A stretch of DNA of 64,000 nucleotides from Sphingobium sp. GTDB lineage: Bacteria; Pseudomonadota; Alphaproteobacteria; Sphingomonadales; Sphingomonadaceae. The position numbers and the translations under genes were made by a program. The notes below the pieces were generated by a model. It was not told the origin of the DNA. It saw only the letters and a list, made by a program, of their open reading frames with translations, and searched no databases. Below are positions 1-8,517 of this stretch, piece after piece (the first letter of the stretch is position 1; every line of letters starts with the position of its first letter). The stretch lies in NCBI GenBank assembly GCA_013911745.1, contig JACESO010000001.1, positions 1-64,000 of the forward strand. The letters are read 5' to 3'.

Positions 1-1
1 T

Positions 2-301
2 TATCCGGCAATGACGCAGGCGCAGGTTGGGCGCATCGTCGATGAGGCGCTGGCGCGCTGGCCTTTGCTGGGCGTCAGCGTGATCCATCGTTACGGCCGG
101 CTGGAGGCCGGCGCGCGCATCGTCTTCGTCGGCACGGCGTCCCGCCACCGCACGGCGGCGCTGGAAAGCTGCGCCTTCCTGATCGACTGGCTGAAATCGG
201 AAGCGCCCTTCTGGAAGAAGGAGCATTTCGCAGCCGGCGCGACGGCCTGGGTCGCAGCGCGGGCCGAGGACGAAGCGAAAGCGAAGGGCTGGACCGGCTA
301 G
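2..301 (+). CDS. moaE: Molybdopterin synthase catalytic subunit (5'-truncated by window edge)
   Basis: Large subunit of molybdopterin synthase, which adds sulfur to precursor Z (cPMP) to make molybdopterin in molybdenum cofactor synthesis. The visible 99 residues match the C-terminal two thirds of MoaE: an HRYGRLEAG segment, the ALESCAFLIDWLK helix, and the FWKKE motif carrying the active-site lysines. The reading frame is open to the window edge and Tyr-Pro-Ala precedes the first ATG (position 11), as in the usual 'EHYP-x-M' stretch of MoaE. That ATG is therefore internal and the true start lies upstream. The family is usually about 150 residues. The stop overlaps the stop of the convergent regulator by four bases. 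Confidence 0.9.
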   Translation, partial: YPAMTQAQVGRIVDEALARWPLLGVSVIHRYGRLEAGARIVFVGTASRHRTAALESCAFLIDWLKSEAPFWKKEHFAAGATAWVAARAEDEAKAKGWTG

Positions 302-1227
302 GCCGCCTGGGGCAGCCGGCCGTTCGCCTCCGCCGCTTCGCGCAGGATGCCGGCCAGCAGGCGGAATTCCTTTTCCCGCGGGCTGTTGCGCCGCCAGACG
401 AGCGCGATGTCGCGGGACGATCGTTCGGACTGCACCGGCCGCGCGGCGATGCTGGTATGATCCAATATGCCGCTGGCGATCGCCATTTCCGGGATCATGG
501 TGACGCCAAGGCCGTTGTCGACCATCTGGATCAGCGTGTGGAGCGAGGTGCCCATCATCGTCGCGTTGGCGCGCAGGTCCGTGCGGTTGCAGGCGGCGAG
601 GGCATGATCCTTGAGGCAATGACCGTCCTCCAGCAGCAGCAGCTTGCTTTCGTCGATCATGTCGGGATCGACCCATTCCGGCGGGTCGCTCGGTTCATCG
701 CGCGGGAAGGCGACATAGAGCCGGTCCTGGAACAGGATCTCGCTGTCCACCTCTCCTGTGGGAAAGGGCAGGGCCAGCAGCACGCAATCCACCGCGCCGT
801 GGCGCAGCGATTCGATCGCGGCCTGCGTGGTTTCCTCGCGCAAATAGAGTTTGAGTTCGGGCCGGTCCGACCGGAGCCGTGGCAGCAGCCGTGGCAGCAG
901 GAAAGGGGCAATGGTGGGTATGACGCTCATCCGCAGCTCGCCCGTCAGTGGCTTGCCCGATGCTTCCGCGATGGCGGTCAGTTCCTCCGCCTCCCGCAAT
1001 ACGCGATGCGCCTTGTCCACGATCCGGTCGCCCAAGGCAGTGAAGCGGACCACCCGCCGGGTCCGTTCCACCAAGGTTACGCCGATCAGCGATTCCAGTT
1101 CGCGGATGCCCGCTGACAGTGTCGATTGCGTGACGAAGCAGCTGTCGGCCGCCTTGCCGAAATGGCCGTGCTGCTTCAACGCTACAAGATATTGCAACTG
1201 CTTGAGCGTCGGCAGGTAATTGGACAT
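298..1227 (-). CDS. oxyR: LysR-family regulator, OxyR type
   Basis: 309-residue LysR-type transcription factor with an N-terminal winged helix (residues about 7-66) and a substrate-binding-like effector domain (about 95-300). Two cysteines, C204 and C213, sit in LEDGHCLKDHALAAC. Their nine-residue spacing and context match the peroxide-sensing C199/C208 pair of E. coli OxyR, so peroxide sensing by disulfide formation is likely. It lies 38 bases downstream of the TSUP transporter gene on the same strand, so the two probably share a transcript. Regulating its own operon is inference. A cysteine-regulator role (CysB/Cbl) is less likely because of the cysteine pair. Confidence 0.85.
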   Translation of the reverse strand: MSNYLPTLKQLQYLVALKQHGHFGKAADSCFVTQSTLSAGIRELESLIGVTLVERTRRVVRFTALGDRIVDKAHRVLREAEELTAIAEASGKPLTGELRMSVIPTIAPFLLPRLLPRLRSDRPELKLYLREETTQAAIESLRHGAVDCVLLALPFPTGEVDSEILFQDRLYVAFPRDEPSDPPEWVDPDMIDESKLLLLEDGHCLKDHALAACNRTDLRANATMMGTSLHTLIQMVDNGLGVTMIPEMAIASGILDHTSIAARPVQSERSSRDIALVWRRNSPREKEFRLLAGILREAAEANGRLPQAA

Positions 1228-1265
1228 TATCGGCTTCCTCGATCAGAAGCCCGAATATAAGTGGT

Positions 1266-2039
1266 TCAGCCGATAAATCCAAGCCATTTAGCCACGCCCA
1301 CCATCGACGTGAGCGTCAGGATGACGCCCACCGCCGAGAAGAGGAGGCGGGGGGCGACCCGGCGGGCCAGCATGGCGCCGAACGGCGCGGCCACCACGCC
1401 GCCGATCAGCAGGCCGACCGTATAGGTGGTGAAGGCCTGCCACCCCAGATGCAGCAGGAAGGTGAGGCTGATCGAGCTGGTCAGCACGAATTCGACCGTA
1501 TTCACCGTGCCGATGGTATGGCGCGGACTCGACCCCTGAAGCAACAGGTTGGATGTCACGATCGGGCCCCATCCGCCGCCGCCGGTCGCATCCATGAACC
1601 CGCCCACGAGCCCAAGGGGCGCGACCCAGCGGGGGTCGCGCTGCTTGGGCGGCAGATGGAAGCCGCGCCAGATAAGGTAGAGGCCGATGGCGGCGAGATA
1701 GGCCTGCACGAACGGCTTGATCACCGATCCGTCGATATTGGACAGGACATAGGCTCCAGTCACGCCGCCAATCACGCCGGGAATGATGAGTTTGGCGAAC
1801 AGCCGCCAGTCGACGTTGCGGTGCAGGATGTGGCTGATCGCCGACACGCCGGTGGTGAAGGTTTCCGCAACATGGACGCTGGCCGAAGCGCGGCTCGGCG
1901 GAACGCCCAGGGTCAGCAGTAAAGTGCTGGATATGACGCCATAGGCCATGCCCAGCGCGCCATCCACGATCTGCGCACCGAAACCGATGAGGATGAAGGG
2001 CCAGATGTCGCCGAAATTGGCGACCAATGTGTCGAACAT
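1266..2039 (-). CDS. TSUP (TauE/SafE) family membrane transporter
   Basis: 257-residue integral membrane protein of the TauE/SafE sulfite or sulfonate exporter family, with about seven to eight hydrophobic segments. Family features include the N-terminal GFGAQIVDGALGMAYG stretch and a second glycine-rich repeat (GGFMDATGGGGWGP) near residues 145-160, which gives the internal two-fold repeat typical of the family. Members export sulfite, sulfoacetate or other small organosulfur anions. The exact substrate cannot be read from the sequence. It is the first gene of a likely two-gene unit with the OxyR-like regulator and is divergent from cysE, so a sulfur role is plausible. Confidence 0.85.
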   Translation of the reverse strand: MFDTLVANFGDIWPFILIGFGAQIVDGALGMAYGVISSTLLLTLGVPPSRASASVHVAETFTTGVSAISHILHRNVDWRLFAKLIIPGVIGGVTGAYVLSNIDGSVIKPFVQAYLAAIGLYLIWRGFHLPPKQRDPRWVAPLGLVGGFMDATGGGGWGPIVTSNLLLQGSSPRHTIGTVNTVEFVLTSSISLTFLLHLGWQAFTTYTVGLLIGGVVAAPFGAMLARRVAPRLLFSAVGVILTLTSMVGVAKWLGFIG

Positions 2040-2060
2040 CCATTACCCTTCGCAATATTG

Positions 2061-2073
2061 TCTATCGGCTAGA
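2061..2073. promoter_or_regulatory. Candidate LysR box (T-N11-A dyad)
   Basis: The 13-base site TCTATCGGCTAGA has dyad ends (TCTA/TAGA) and fits the T-N11-A rule of LysR regulators. It lies 22 bases upstream of the TSUP start in the TSUP/cysE divergent region, where an autoregulatory site would be expected. Short dyads occur by chance, so support is modest. Confidence 0.35.
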
Positions 2074-2208
2074 TTGTAATAATGCTGCGCGGCAAGCAAG
2101 TTTCTGTTTGCGTCCAGGAAGCCCCGCTGCCCGCCCTGACTGGAAAAAGCGGGACGTGTCGCTTATATCCATCGTCTAGAAGATTTAGGGACGGTCAGGA
2201 ACATCGGG

Positions 2209-2925
2209 ATGGTGCGCAGCCTCATTGCCTATCTGGATTCGATCAAGAGTCGCGATCCCGCGCCCCGATCGCGTGCCGAGATCCTGCTCTATCCCGGCGT
2301 GTGGTCGCTTGCCTTCCATCGCATCGCGCACCGGCTCTATCGCGCGCGGCTGTTCTTCCTGGCGCGCGCGGTCAACCATCTCTCGCGTTTCCTGACCGGC
2401 AACGACATTCATCCCGGCGCGAAGATCGGCAAGCGTTTCTTCATCGACCATGGCTTCACGGTGATAGGGGAAACGGCGGAGATTGGCGACGATGTGACGC
2501 TATACCAGAATGTGACGTTGGGCGGTACGGACCCGGCCAATGGCATTGCGGGCAAGCGGCATCCCACGTTGCGGGACGGCGTGATCGTAGGATCGGGCGC
2601 GCAGGTGCTGGGCCCGATCGAGGTCGGTGCCCGCGCTCGCGTCGGCGCCAATGCCGTCGTGACGAAGGATGTCGCGGAAGCGGCGACGATGGTCGGCATC
2701 CCCGCGCGCGCGATGCTGGTCGACGTCACCGCCTATCAGCGCGACTTCATGCCCTATGGCACGCCCTGTTCGGATTGCTTCGATCCCGAAAAGCAGAAGC
2801 TGGAAGCGCTGCAATGCGAGGTCGAACAACTGCAGAAGCGGCTGGCCCAGCTGCTGGCGGAGCGTCAGAACCCTTTTCCGGCGAAGGCTGACATCTCCGT
2901 GGCGCAGGAGCGTAGCCGGGCCTGA
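2209..2925 (+). CDS. cysE: Serine O-acetyltransferase
   Basis: Transfers acetyl from acetyl-CoA to L-serine, giving O-acetylserine, the carbon acceptor for sulfide in cysteine synthesis. The 238-residue protein belongs to the shorter EpsC/CysE class. Residues about 60-170 hold the left-handed beta-helix hexapeptide repeats ([48 protein letters not shown]), including the HGFTVIGET region with the catalytic His. The C-terminal tail is rich in Gln/Glu and probably helical. The gene overlaps the following DUF2794 gene by one base (TGATG), suggesting coupling. It diverges from the TSUP transporter gene. Confidence 0.93.
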   Translation: MVRSLIAYLDSIKSRDPAPRSRAEILLYPGVWSLAFHRIAHRLYRARLFFLARAVNHLSRFLTGNDIHPGAKIGKRFFIDHGFTVIGETAEIGDDVTLYQNVTLGGTDPANGIAGKRHPTLRDGVIVGSGAQVLGPIEVGARARVGANAVVTKDVAEAATMVGIPARAMLVDVTAYQRDFMPYGTPCSDCFDPEKQKLEALQCEVEQLQKRLAQLLAERQNPFPAKADISVAQERSRA

Positions 2926-3263
2926 TGACCAATGTGACGCCGTTTCCCGGTTCGTCGCCCGGACAGATCGGGTTCGACCGGATCGAATTGCAACGGATCA
3001 TGGACCTGTACGGGCGGATGGTGGCGGCGGGTCACTGGCGCGACTATGCGATGGATATGGGGCGGGAGGCGGCGGTGTTCAGCGCCTTTCGCCGTACCGC
3101 CGAACGGCCCGAATATCGGATCGAAAAGCGTCCGGCGCTCCGTCACCGGCAAGGCATGTGGGCGCTGGTGGGGGAAGGCGGGCAGGTGTTGAAGCGCGGG
3201 CAGGAGTTGCAGGGCGTGCTTGCGCCCGTCGAGCGCAAGCTGATGCGGATCGTCGAGGAGTAG
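2925..3263 (+). CDS. DUF2794 family protein
   Basis: 112-residue cytosolic protein matching the alphaproteobacterial DUF2794 family, recognised by the FDRIELQRIMDLYGRMVAAGHWRDYAMD and AVFSAFRRTAERPEYRIEKRPA stretches. No biochemical function is established. No signal peptide or membrane segment is visible. Its start codon overlaps the cysE stop, so it is probably made from the same transcript. Confidence 0.8.
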   Translation: MTNVTPFPGSSPGQIGFDRIELQRIMDLYGRMVAAGHWRDYAMDMGREAAVFSAFRRTAERPEYRIEKRPALRHRQGMWALVGEGGQVLKRGQELQGVLAPVERKLMRIVEE

Positions 3264-3274
3264 GGCGGCAGCCG

Positions 3275-4333
3275 TCAGGCCGCGGCCCGGTCCAGATAGG
3301 GCAGCCGGTCTGTCAGCACCGGCGGCAGTCCATGGACGACCAGCGCGCGGGCATTGTGCCAGAAGGCGGACAGCAGCAGTAGCGCCGAACCGATGACCAG
3401 CGCCGTCAGCGCCCAGGACAGTTCCACCGCGCCCGCCTGCCTGAACAGGGCGTAAAGGGCGAAGAGCACATAGGCGAGGCTGGACACCAGCAGCGCGCGC
3501 CGGTCTATCGCCAGGGCCACGAGGCCGAAGGCGATGTAGAGCGCCACCACCAGCAGGGCGCGGCCGGCGCCGATCTCCTGACCGTTCAGAACTCCCAGCA
3601 GATTGAACAGCGAGTGCGCAATCATCGGTGCGGCGGTCAGGTGCAGCCAGAAGGCGACGTCCGACCGGCGCGTGGTGCGCGCGCGATCGCCCATGTCCCA
3701 CCGCATCGCCAGCGCGAAGATCGCGAGGCCCGTGCCAAGCAGCAGCAGGAAGCCGATCCGCGGCGCATCGGGGAAGACGGACATGACGAGACCCGCCAGA
3801 ACGGCAGCGCCCGCCGCCGATCCCGCCGCGACGGTGATCGGGACCATGAAGCGCCGCCAGTGGACCCACGCCGCCAGCGCCGCACAGGCCGCCGCGCCCG
3901 ACAGGATCAGCGACGCCTGACTGTCGCCGGCATGGGGGAATATCTGCATAGCAAGAGCGAACAGGGCAAAGCCGATGCCGCCCACGAAACCGGCCAGCAG
4001 CAGGATGGAGGGCAGCGCCATTCGCCGTTGCCGCGTGAAGAACTCCGCCAGGCCCCAACTGGCAGCGGCGACCAACAGACCGGACATGAAGACCGGCTGA
4101 TGGTCGGGGGCGCCGAATCGCAGCAGGTTGCCGAGCCATCCGACGGCCACCAGCAGGATGACGCCGGCGATGGATACGAAGATATCGTTGAACCCGGTGA
4201 GCAGGCGAAAATGTTCCTCGTCCACCACCGGGCTGGCGCGGAGCCGCGCTACATGGTCCCGCAACGCCTGGGCCGCCGCGGGGGTGATGATCCCGGCCGC
4301 TACGGCATCCTGCAAATCGCTCTCGCTATACAT
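3275..4333 (-). CDS. Multi-spanning membrane protein, unknown function
   Basis: 352-residue protein with a short soluble N-terminus (residues 1-45, starting MYSESDLQDAVAAGIITPAAAQALRDHV) followed by about ten hydrophobic segments. The N-terminal helix pattern followed by many membrane spans recalls the DUF2157/DUF4401 group of uncharacterised membrane proteins, but I cannot assign it firmly. It is convergent with the DUF2794 gene (11-base gap) and divergent from the nitronate monooxygenase gene. No catalytic motif is visible. Confidence 0.7.
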   Translation of the reverse strand: MYSESDLQDAVAAGIITPAAAQALRDHVARLRASPVVDEEHFRLLTGFNDIFVSIAGVILLVAVGWLGNLLRFGAPDHQPVFMSGLLVAAASWGLAEFFTRQRRMALPSILLLAGFVGGIGFALFALAMQIFPHAGDSQASLILSGAAACAALAAWVHWRRFMVPITVAAGSAAGAAVLAGLVMSVFPDAPRIGFLLLLGTGLAIFALAMRWDMGDRARTTRRSDVAFWLHLTAAPMIAHSLFNLLGVLNGQEIGAGRALLVVALYIAFGLVALAIDRRALLVSSLAYVLFALYALFRQAGAVELSWALTALVIGSALLLLSAFWHNARALVVHGLPPVLTDRLPYLDRAAA

Positions 4334-4377
4334 CTATCCTGCTCCCCGTCAGCGCGAAGGTGTCCTCTCATACCATG

Positions 4378-4401
4378 GGTGTATTAATACATCAATACAC
4401 C
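4378..4401. promoter_or_regulatory. Palindrome in divergent promoter region, candidate operator
   Basis: Eight-base arms GGTGTATT and AATACACC are separated by eight bases. The left half also contains a perfect 12-base palindrome, TGTATTAATACA (4380-4391). It is AT-rich in a GC-rich genome and sits between the divergent membrane-protein and nitronate monooxygenase genes, so it may be a repressor operator over one or both promoters. Confidence 0.45.
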
Positions 4402-4472
4402 AAGATTGGGCCTTTTGCGCGCGTCCCGCCGGTGTTAGCGCCGGTGGCGATAAGAGAGGAGACGCGTGTTTC

Positions 4473-5417
4473 ATGACCCTTCCGGCCTTGTTCAAGGATC
4501 GTCTGGCGCTGCCGCTGATCGGATCGCCGATGTTCATCATCTCGCAGCCGGAGCTGGTAATGGCGCAGTGCCGCGCCGGTATCGTCGGCTCCTTCCCCTC
4601 GCTCAACGCGCGGCCTTCGGGCGTGTTCGAGGCGTGGTTGCAGCAGTTGCAGGACGAACTGACGGATGCGGACGCGCCGTTCGCGGTCAACCTGATCGTC
4701 CATCGGTCGAATGCGCGGTTGGAGGAAGACCTGGCGCTGTGCGTCCGCTACAAGGTGCCGATCATCATCACGTCGCTCGGGGCGCGGGAGGATGTGAACC
4801 AGGCGGTGCACAGCTATGGCGGGATCGTGCTGCACGACGTCATCAACGATCGCTTCGCGCGAAAGGCGATCGAAAAGGGCGCGGACGGGCTGATCTCGGT
4901 GGCGGCCGGGGCGGGCGGACATGCCGGCACGCTGTCGCCGTTTGCGCTGGTGCAGGAGATACGGCGCTGGTTCGACGGGCCGCTCGCCTTGTCGGGATCG
5001 ATCGCCACCGGGCGCGCGATCGCCGCCGCTCGGATGATGGGGGCGGACCTTGCTTATATGGGGTCGCCCTTCATCGCGACGGCGGAAGCCAATGCCGACG
5101 CTGCCTACAAGCAGATGATCGTCGACAGCCATGCGGACGACATCGTCTATTCCGACGTTTTCACCGGCGTCCACGGCAATTATCTGCGCCCCAGCATCGT
5201 GGCCGCCGGGCTGGACCCCGATCAGTTGCCCCAAGCGCGGGATATGGACTTTGCCAGCATGACCGGCGGCGCGAAAAAGGCGTGGCGCGACGTGTGGGGG
5301 TGCGGGCAGGGGATCGGCGCGATCGACAAGGTTCAGCCCGCCGCCGATTTCATCGCGCAACTACGATCGGACTACCGATCGGCCATCGAAGCGTTCGCCC
5401 TCCAGGAACGCGCGTAG
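4473..5417 (+). CDS. Nitronate monooxygenase (2-nitropropane dioxygenase family)
   Basis: 314-residue FMN-dependent enzyme of the nitronate monooxygenase family, which oxidises alkyl nitronates to carbonyl compounds and nitrite. The TIM-barrel signature is seen: an N-terminal PLIGSPMFIISQPELVMAQCRAGIVGSFPSLNAR, and glycine-rich phosphate-binding loops AAGAGGHAG and GSIATGRAIAAARMMGADLAYMGSPF. The chosen start (ATG at 4473) follows a GAGAGGAGA ribosome site. Upstream codons in the same frame cross the palindromic region and are not protein-like. The last 57 bases overlap the convergent hydrolase gene. Confidence 0.88.
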   Translation: MTLPALFKDRLALPLIGSPMFIISQPELVMAQCRAGIVGSFPSLNARPSGVFEAWLQQLQDELTDADAPFAVNLIVHRSNARLEEDLALCVRYKVPIIITSLGAREDVNQAVHSYGGIVLHDVINDRFARKAIEKGADGLISVAAGAGGHAGTLSPFALVQEIRRWFDGPLALSGSIATGRAIAAARMMGADLAYMGSPFIATAEANADAAYKQMIVDSHADDIVYSDVFTGVHGNYLRPSIVAAGLDPDQLPQARDMDFASMTGGAKKAWRDVWGCGQGIGAIDKVQPAADFIAQLRSDYRSAIEAFALQERA

Positions 5418-6278
5418 CTCGCCCATGAACCGGTCGAACCGGTCATGGTGCAACCAGTGGCCGGCATGGGCGAATTCAACGAGCCGGGCGTTGCGGAAAT
5501 GCTTGATGCGCCCGTCCTTCACCGGGTTGGAGGCCCAGCTGTCCGTGCCGAGGCACAGCAGCGTGGGGCAGGTGATCTGTTCCCAGAAGGCCGGAAGGTC
5601 CATGTCGGACGCCGCATGGGGCGCCATGACGTTGAGATAGGGATCGAATTTCCAGCTATAGCTGCCATCCTCGTTACGGTTCATGCCGTGAGTGGTCAGG
5701 TGCAGCGCCTGTTCGACGGACAGGCGCTCGTTCCTCTCCTGCATACGACCGACGGCAGCTTCGATGGTGGGATAACGCCGGGGCGGCTTTGCCGCGCGCG
5801 CCCGCCGCTTGTCGATCCACTCCCGCCATTCGTCGGGCAGCGGCGTTTCCTTCTTATCCTTCAGCCTGGCGGGCGCGAGGCCCAGTCCTTCGATCGCGAC
5901 GATCCGCTGCACCTTTTCAGGGTAGAGGCCAGCGTAGCGCAAGCTCACCGAGCCGCCCAGCGAGTGACCCACGATCATGACCGGCGACCGGCCGAGAATA
6001 TCGACCAGCTGCGCCAGGTCGTAGACGAGATTGGCGATCATGTAGGAGCCGTCGGCCGACCAGCCGCTGTCGCCATGGCCGCGCAGGTCAGGCGCGATGA
6101 CATGATAGTCTTGCGCCAGCGCACGCGCCGTCCAGTCCCAGCTGCGCGCATGGTCGAAGCCGCCATGCACCAGGATGAGCGTCGGTGCGGAGGGATTGCC
6201 CCAGTCGAGATAATGGAGCCGCGTCCGCAACGAGGTGTAGAAGTGCGAACTGGGAGTCGGCGCGATCGATGGGGTCAT
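5361..6278 (-). CDS. Alpha/beta-fold hydrolase
   Basis: 305-residue alpha/beta hydrolase. An oxyanion HGGFDHARSWD stretch, the nucleophile elbow GHSLGGS, and a late HAGHWLHHDRFD segment supplying the catalytic histidine are visible. The acid is probably the Asp in GTDSW. Substrate unknown; relatives include esterases, epoxide hydrolases and ring-cleavage-product hydrolases. The frame remains open to an ATG at 6356, but the ATG at 6278 starts the conserved part and has AGGA five bases upstream. It overlaps the nitronate monooxygenase gene tail to tail by 57 bases. Confidence 0.82.
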   Translation of the reverse strand: MTPSIAPTPSSHFYTSLRTRLHYLDWGNPSAPTLILVHGGFDHARSWDWTARALAQDYHVIAPDLRGHGDSGWSADGSYMIANLVYDLAQLVDILGRSPVMIVGHSLGGSVSLRYAGLYPEKVQRIVAIEGLGLAPARLKDKKETPLPDEWREWIDKRRARAAKPPRRYPTIEAAVGRMQERNERLSVEQALHLTTHGMNRNEDGSYSWKFDPYLNVMAPHAASDMDLPAFWEQITCPTLLCLGTDSWASNPVKDGRIKHFRNARLVEFAHAGHWLHHDRFDRFMGELRAFLEGERFDGRSVVRS

Positions 6279-6398
6279 CCGGTCCTGCTGCGTGAGGAGA
6301 AGGCTGTATCGCCCCCATGGGGCGATCCGCCCTCCGGTTGCAAGCGCCCCGTTCACGAATCTCCGCTGTTGTCCCGTTTCCGTCCAGTGGCTTCGATG

Positions 6399-8363
6399 TC
6401 AAAGACGGGGGATGATTGCGTCTCCGGCGGATAGCAGGCGTCGGGCGGCGGCGTCGCGCCCCGCGCACGCGACTGCGCTCGCCAGTTCCGCCTGGCGGAA
6501 CGGTTTGTCGAGCCGGGGCCGCCGGCTGGCATGGGGCGGCAGTTCCGCGAAACCTGTGATGATGATGACCGGAAGGTCCGGCCGCAGCGATTCGATCGCG
6601 TCCGCCAGCTGCGCGCCTGTCATGCCCGGCATGGCATGGTCGGTGACGACCAGGTCCACGTCACCCCGCTCCAATATGCGGAGCGCGTCCTGCGCCGACG
6701 ACGCCTGGAAGACGGTATGGCCCAAATCCTCCAGCATGCCCGCGGTGTTGGTCAGCACCAGATCGTCATCGTCCACCGCCAGGATGACGAGCGGGATCGT
6801 TTCGGCCGGATCTTCGTCCAACTGTACGACGAGTGGCGCCCCGATATCCGGCTCCGCCACGGGGAGCCATAGCGATACGGTGGTTCCCTTGCCCAATTCG
6901 CTGGAGATGGTGAGCGATCCGCCGCACTGCTGGGCAAAGCCATGCACCATCGAGAGGCCAAGGCCGGTTCCCTTGCCCACGCCCTTGGTGGTGAAGAATG
7001 GCTCGCGCGCCCGTTCCAGCGTTGCGGCATCCATGCCTTCGCCCTCGTCGATCACGGACAGGCGCACATAGGCGCCGGGCTGGAGATCGGGGCGCCGCGA
7101 TTCGACAACATCCACCTCCGCCGCGTCGATCACGATCCGTCCGCCATCCGGCATGGCGTCCCGTGCATTGACCGCCAGGTTCAGCAGCGCCAGCTCCAGT
7201 TGCGCGGGGTCGGCATGGGCGGTGCGCAACATGGCGGGAAAGCGCGTTTCGATCGCGACCGCCGCACCGAGAGTCGTCCGCAGCAGTTCAGCCATGCCGC
7301 GCACCAGGCCGGTGCAATCGACGCCCTGCAGTTTGAGCTCCTGCTTGCGCGCGAAGGCCAGCATCCGCTGCGTGAGGGTCGCGCCCCGTTCCGCCGCAGT
7401 CATGGCGTTGTCCAGATAGCGGGCAATGTCGCCGCCCGAGGCGAGTCGTTGCCGGGCGAGGTCCAGACTGCCAACGATGACGGCCAGCAGATTGTTGAAA
7501 TCATGGGCGACACCGCCTGTCAGCTTGCCGATGGCGTCCATCTTCTGCGTCTGGACGATCGCGTCGCGCGCCTCGTCCAGCGCTTTCTGCGCTTCCATCC
7601 GCTCGGTCAGGTCGCGGGTGATCTTGGCAAAGCCGATCAGGCGACCACTATCGTCCCGAACAGGGTCGAGCACGACATGCGCCCAGAAACGCGTGCCGTC
7701 CTTGCGGATGCGCCAGCCTTCCGCCTCGAACCGACCTTCGGTTGCGGCGGTATGCAACGCGCGGGAAGGCAGGCCGGCAATCCGGTCCTCCTCGCTATAG
7801 AAACGCGCGAAATTCTGGCCGAGTATCTCATCGGCCTTGTAGCCCTTGAATCGCTCCGCGCCCATGTTCCAGCTGGTGATGGTGCCGACCGGGTCCAGCA
7901 TATAGATGGCGTAGTCCGTCACGCTCTGCACCAGCATGCGGAACCGTTCCTCGCTCTCCCGCAAGGCTTCCTGCGCGGCGCGCCGTTCGGTCAAGTCGCG
8001 CGTCACCTTGGCAAAGCCCAACAGCCGGCCGTCGCCATCGCGGATAGGATCGATCACGACGGTCGCCCAGAAGCGTGAGCCGTCGTTGCGCACGCGCCAG
8101 CCTTCCGCTTCGAACCGCCCTTCATGTTCTGCGGTGTGCAGGGCGATGGCGGGAATGCCGGCCGCCTGATCTTCCGGCGTATAGAAGCGAGAAAAATGCT
8201 GGCCCACTATCTCTTCGGCTTCATAGCCCTTGAAGCGCCGCGCGCCCGCGTTCCAGCTGATGATCAGGCCGGCGGGATCGAGCATGTAGATCGCGTAGTC
8301 GGTGACGCTTTGCACCAACAGCTCGAACCTGTTGCTGGTCTGATCGAGAGAAGCCGTAATCAT
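6399..8363 (-). CDS. Hybrid sensor histidine kinase: PAS-PAS-HisKA-HATPase-REC
   Basis: 654-residue cytosolic hybrid kinase with no membrane segment. It has two closely similar PAS domains (about 12-125 and 140-255, each with a YAIYMLDP start and a GWR-R-DG-RFWA end, pointing to a recent duplication). A HisKA domain follows with phosphoacceptor H287 (GGVAHDFNNLL), then an ATPase with N-box N395-N399 and G-box GVGKGTGLGLS (461-471). The C-terminal receiver has D575 as phosphoacceptor and K620. The near-identical PAS pair suggests one bound cofactor or ligand type. A perfect EcfG-type promoter lies just upstream, placing it in the general stress response. Confidence 0.93.
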   Translation of the reverse strand: MITASLDQTSNRFELLVQSVTDYAIYMLDPAGLIISWNAGARRFKGYEAEEIVGQHFSRFYTPEDQAAGIPAIALHTAEHEGRFEAEGWRVRNDGSRFWATVVIDPIRDGDGRLLGFAKVTRDLTERRAAQEALRESEERFRMLVQSVTDYAIYMLDPVGTITSWNMGAERFKGYKADEILGQNFARFYSEEDRIAGLPSRALHTAATEGRFEAEGWRIRKDGTRFWAHVVLDPVRDDSGRLIGFAKITRDLTERMEAQKALDEARDAIVQTQKMDAIGKLTGGVAHDFNNLLAVIVGSLDLARQRLASGGDIARYLDNAMTAAERGATLTQRMLAFARKQELKLQGVDCTGLVRGMAELLRTTLGAAVAIETRFPAMLRTAHADPAQLELALLNLAVNARDAMPDGGRIVIDAAEVDVVESRRPDLQPGAYVRLSVIDEGEGMDAATLERAREPFFTTKGVGKGTGLGLSMVHGFAQQCGGSLTISSELGKGTTVSLWLPVAEPDIGAPLVVQLDEDPAETIPLVILAVDDDDLVLTNTAGMLEDLGHTVFQASSAQDALRILERGDVDLVVTDHAMPGMTGAQLADAIESLRPDLPVIIITGFAELPPHASRRPRLDKPFRQAELASAVACAGRDAAARRLLSAGDAIIPRL

Positions 8364-8411
8364 GTAATCCCCGCTAGAAGCGTCGACGGACGCATTCCTG
8401 CCAAGGGGGCA

Positions 8412-8436
8412 AACGCAATATCACCCATAACGTTCC
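8412..8436 (-). promoter_or_regulatory. EcfG-type (general stress) promoter for the hybrid kinase
   Basis: On the minus strand the site reads GGAAC, 16 bases, CGTT. This exactly matches the consensus GGAAC-N16/17-CGTT known for EcfG sigma factors of Alphaproteobacteria. The -10 element ends 48 bases upstream of the kinase start codon, which gives a short leader. Confidence 0.7.
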
Positions 8437-8517
8437 GTGCCGATGGCGAGGGCTGGGCCTTGACTTGAAGGAGGGCGCTGCCCACCAAGCCGCCTTCAAG
8501 GGACAGACCGGAAGGAT

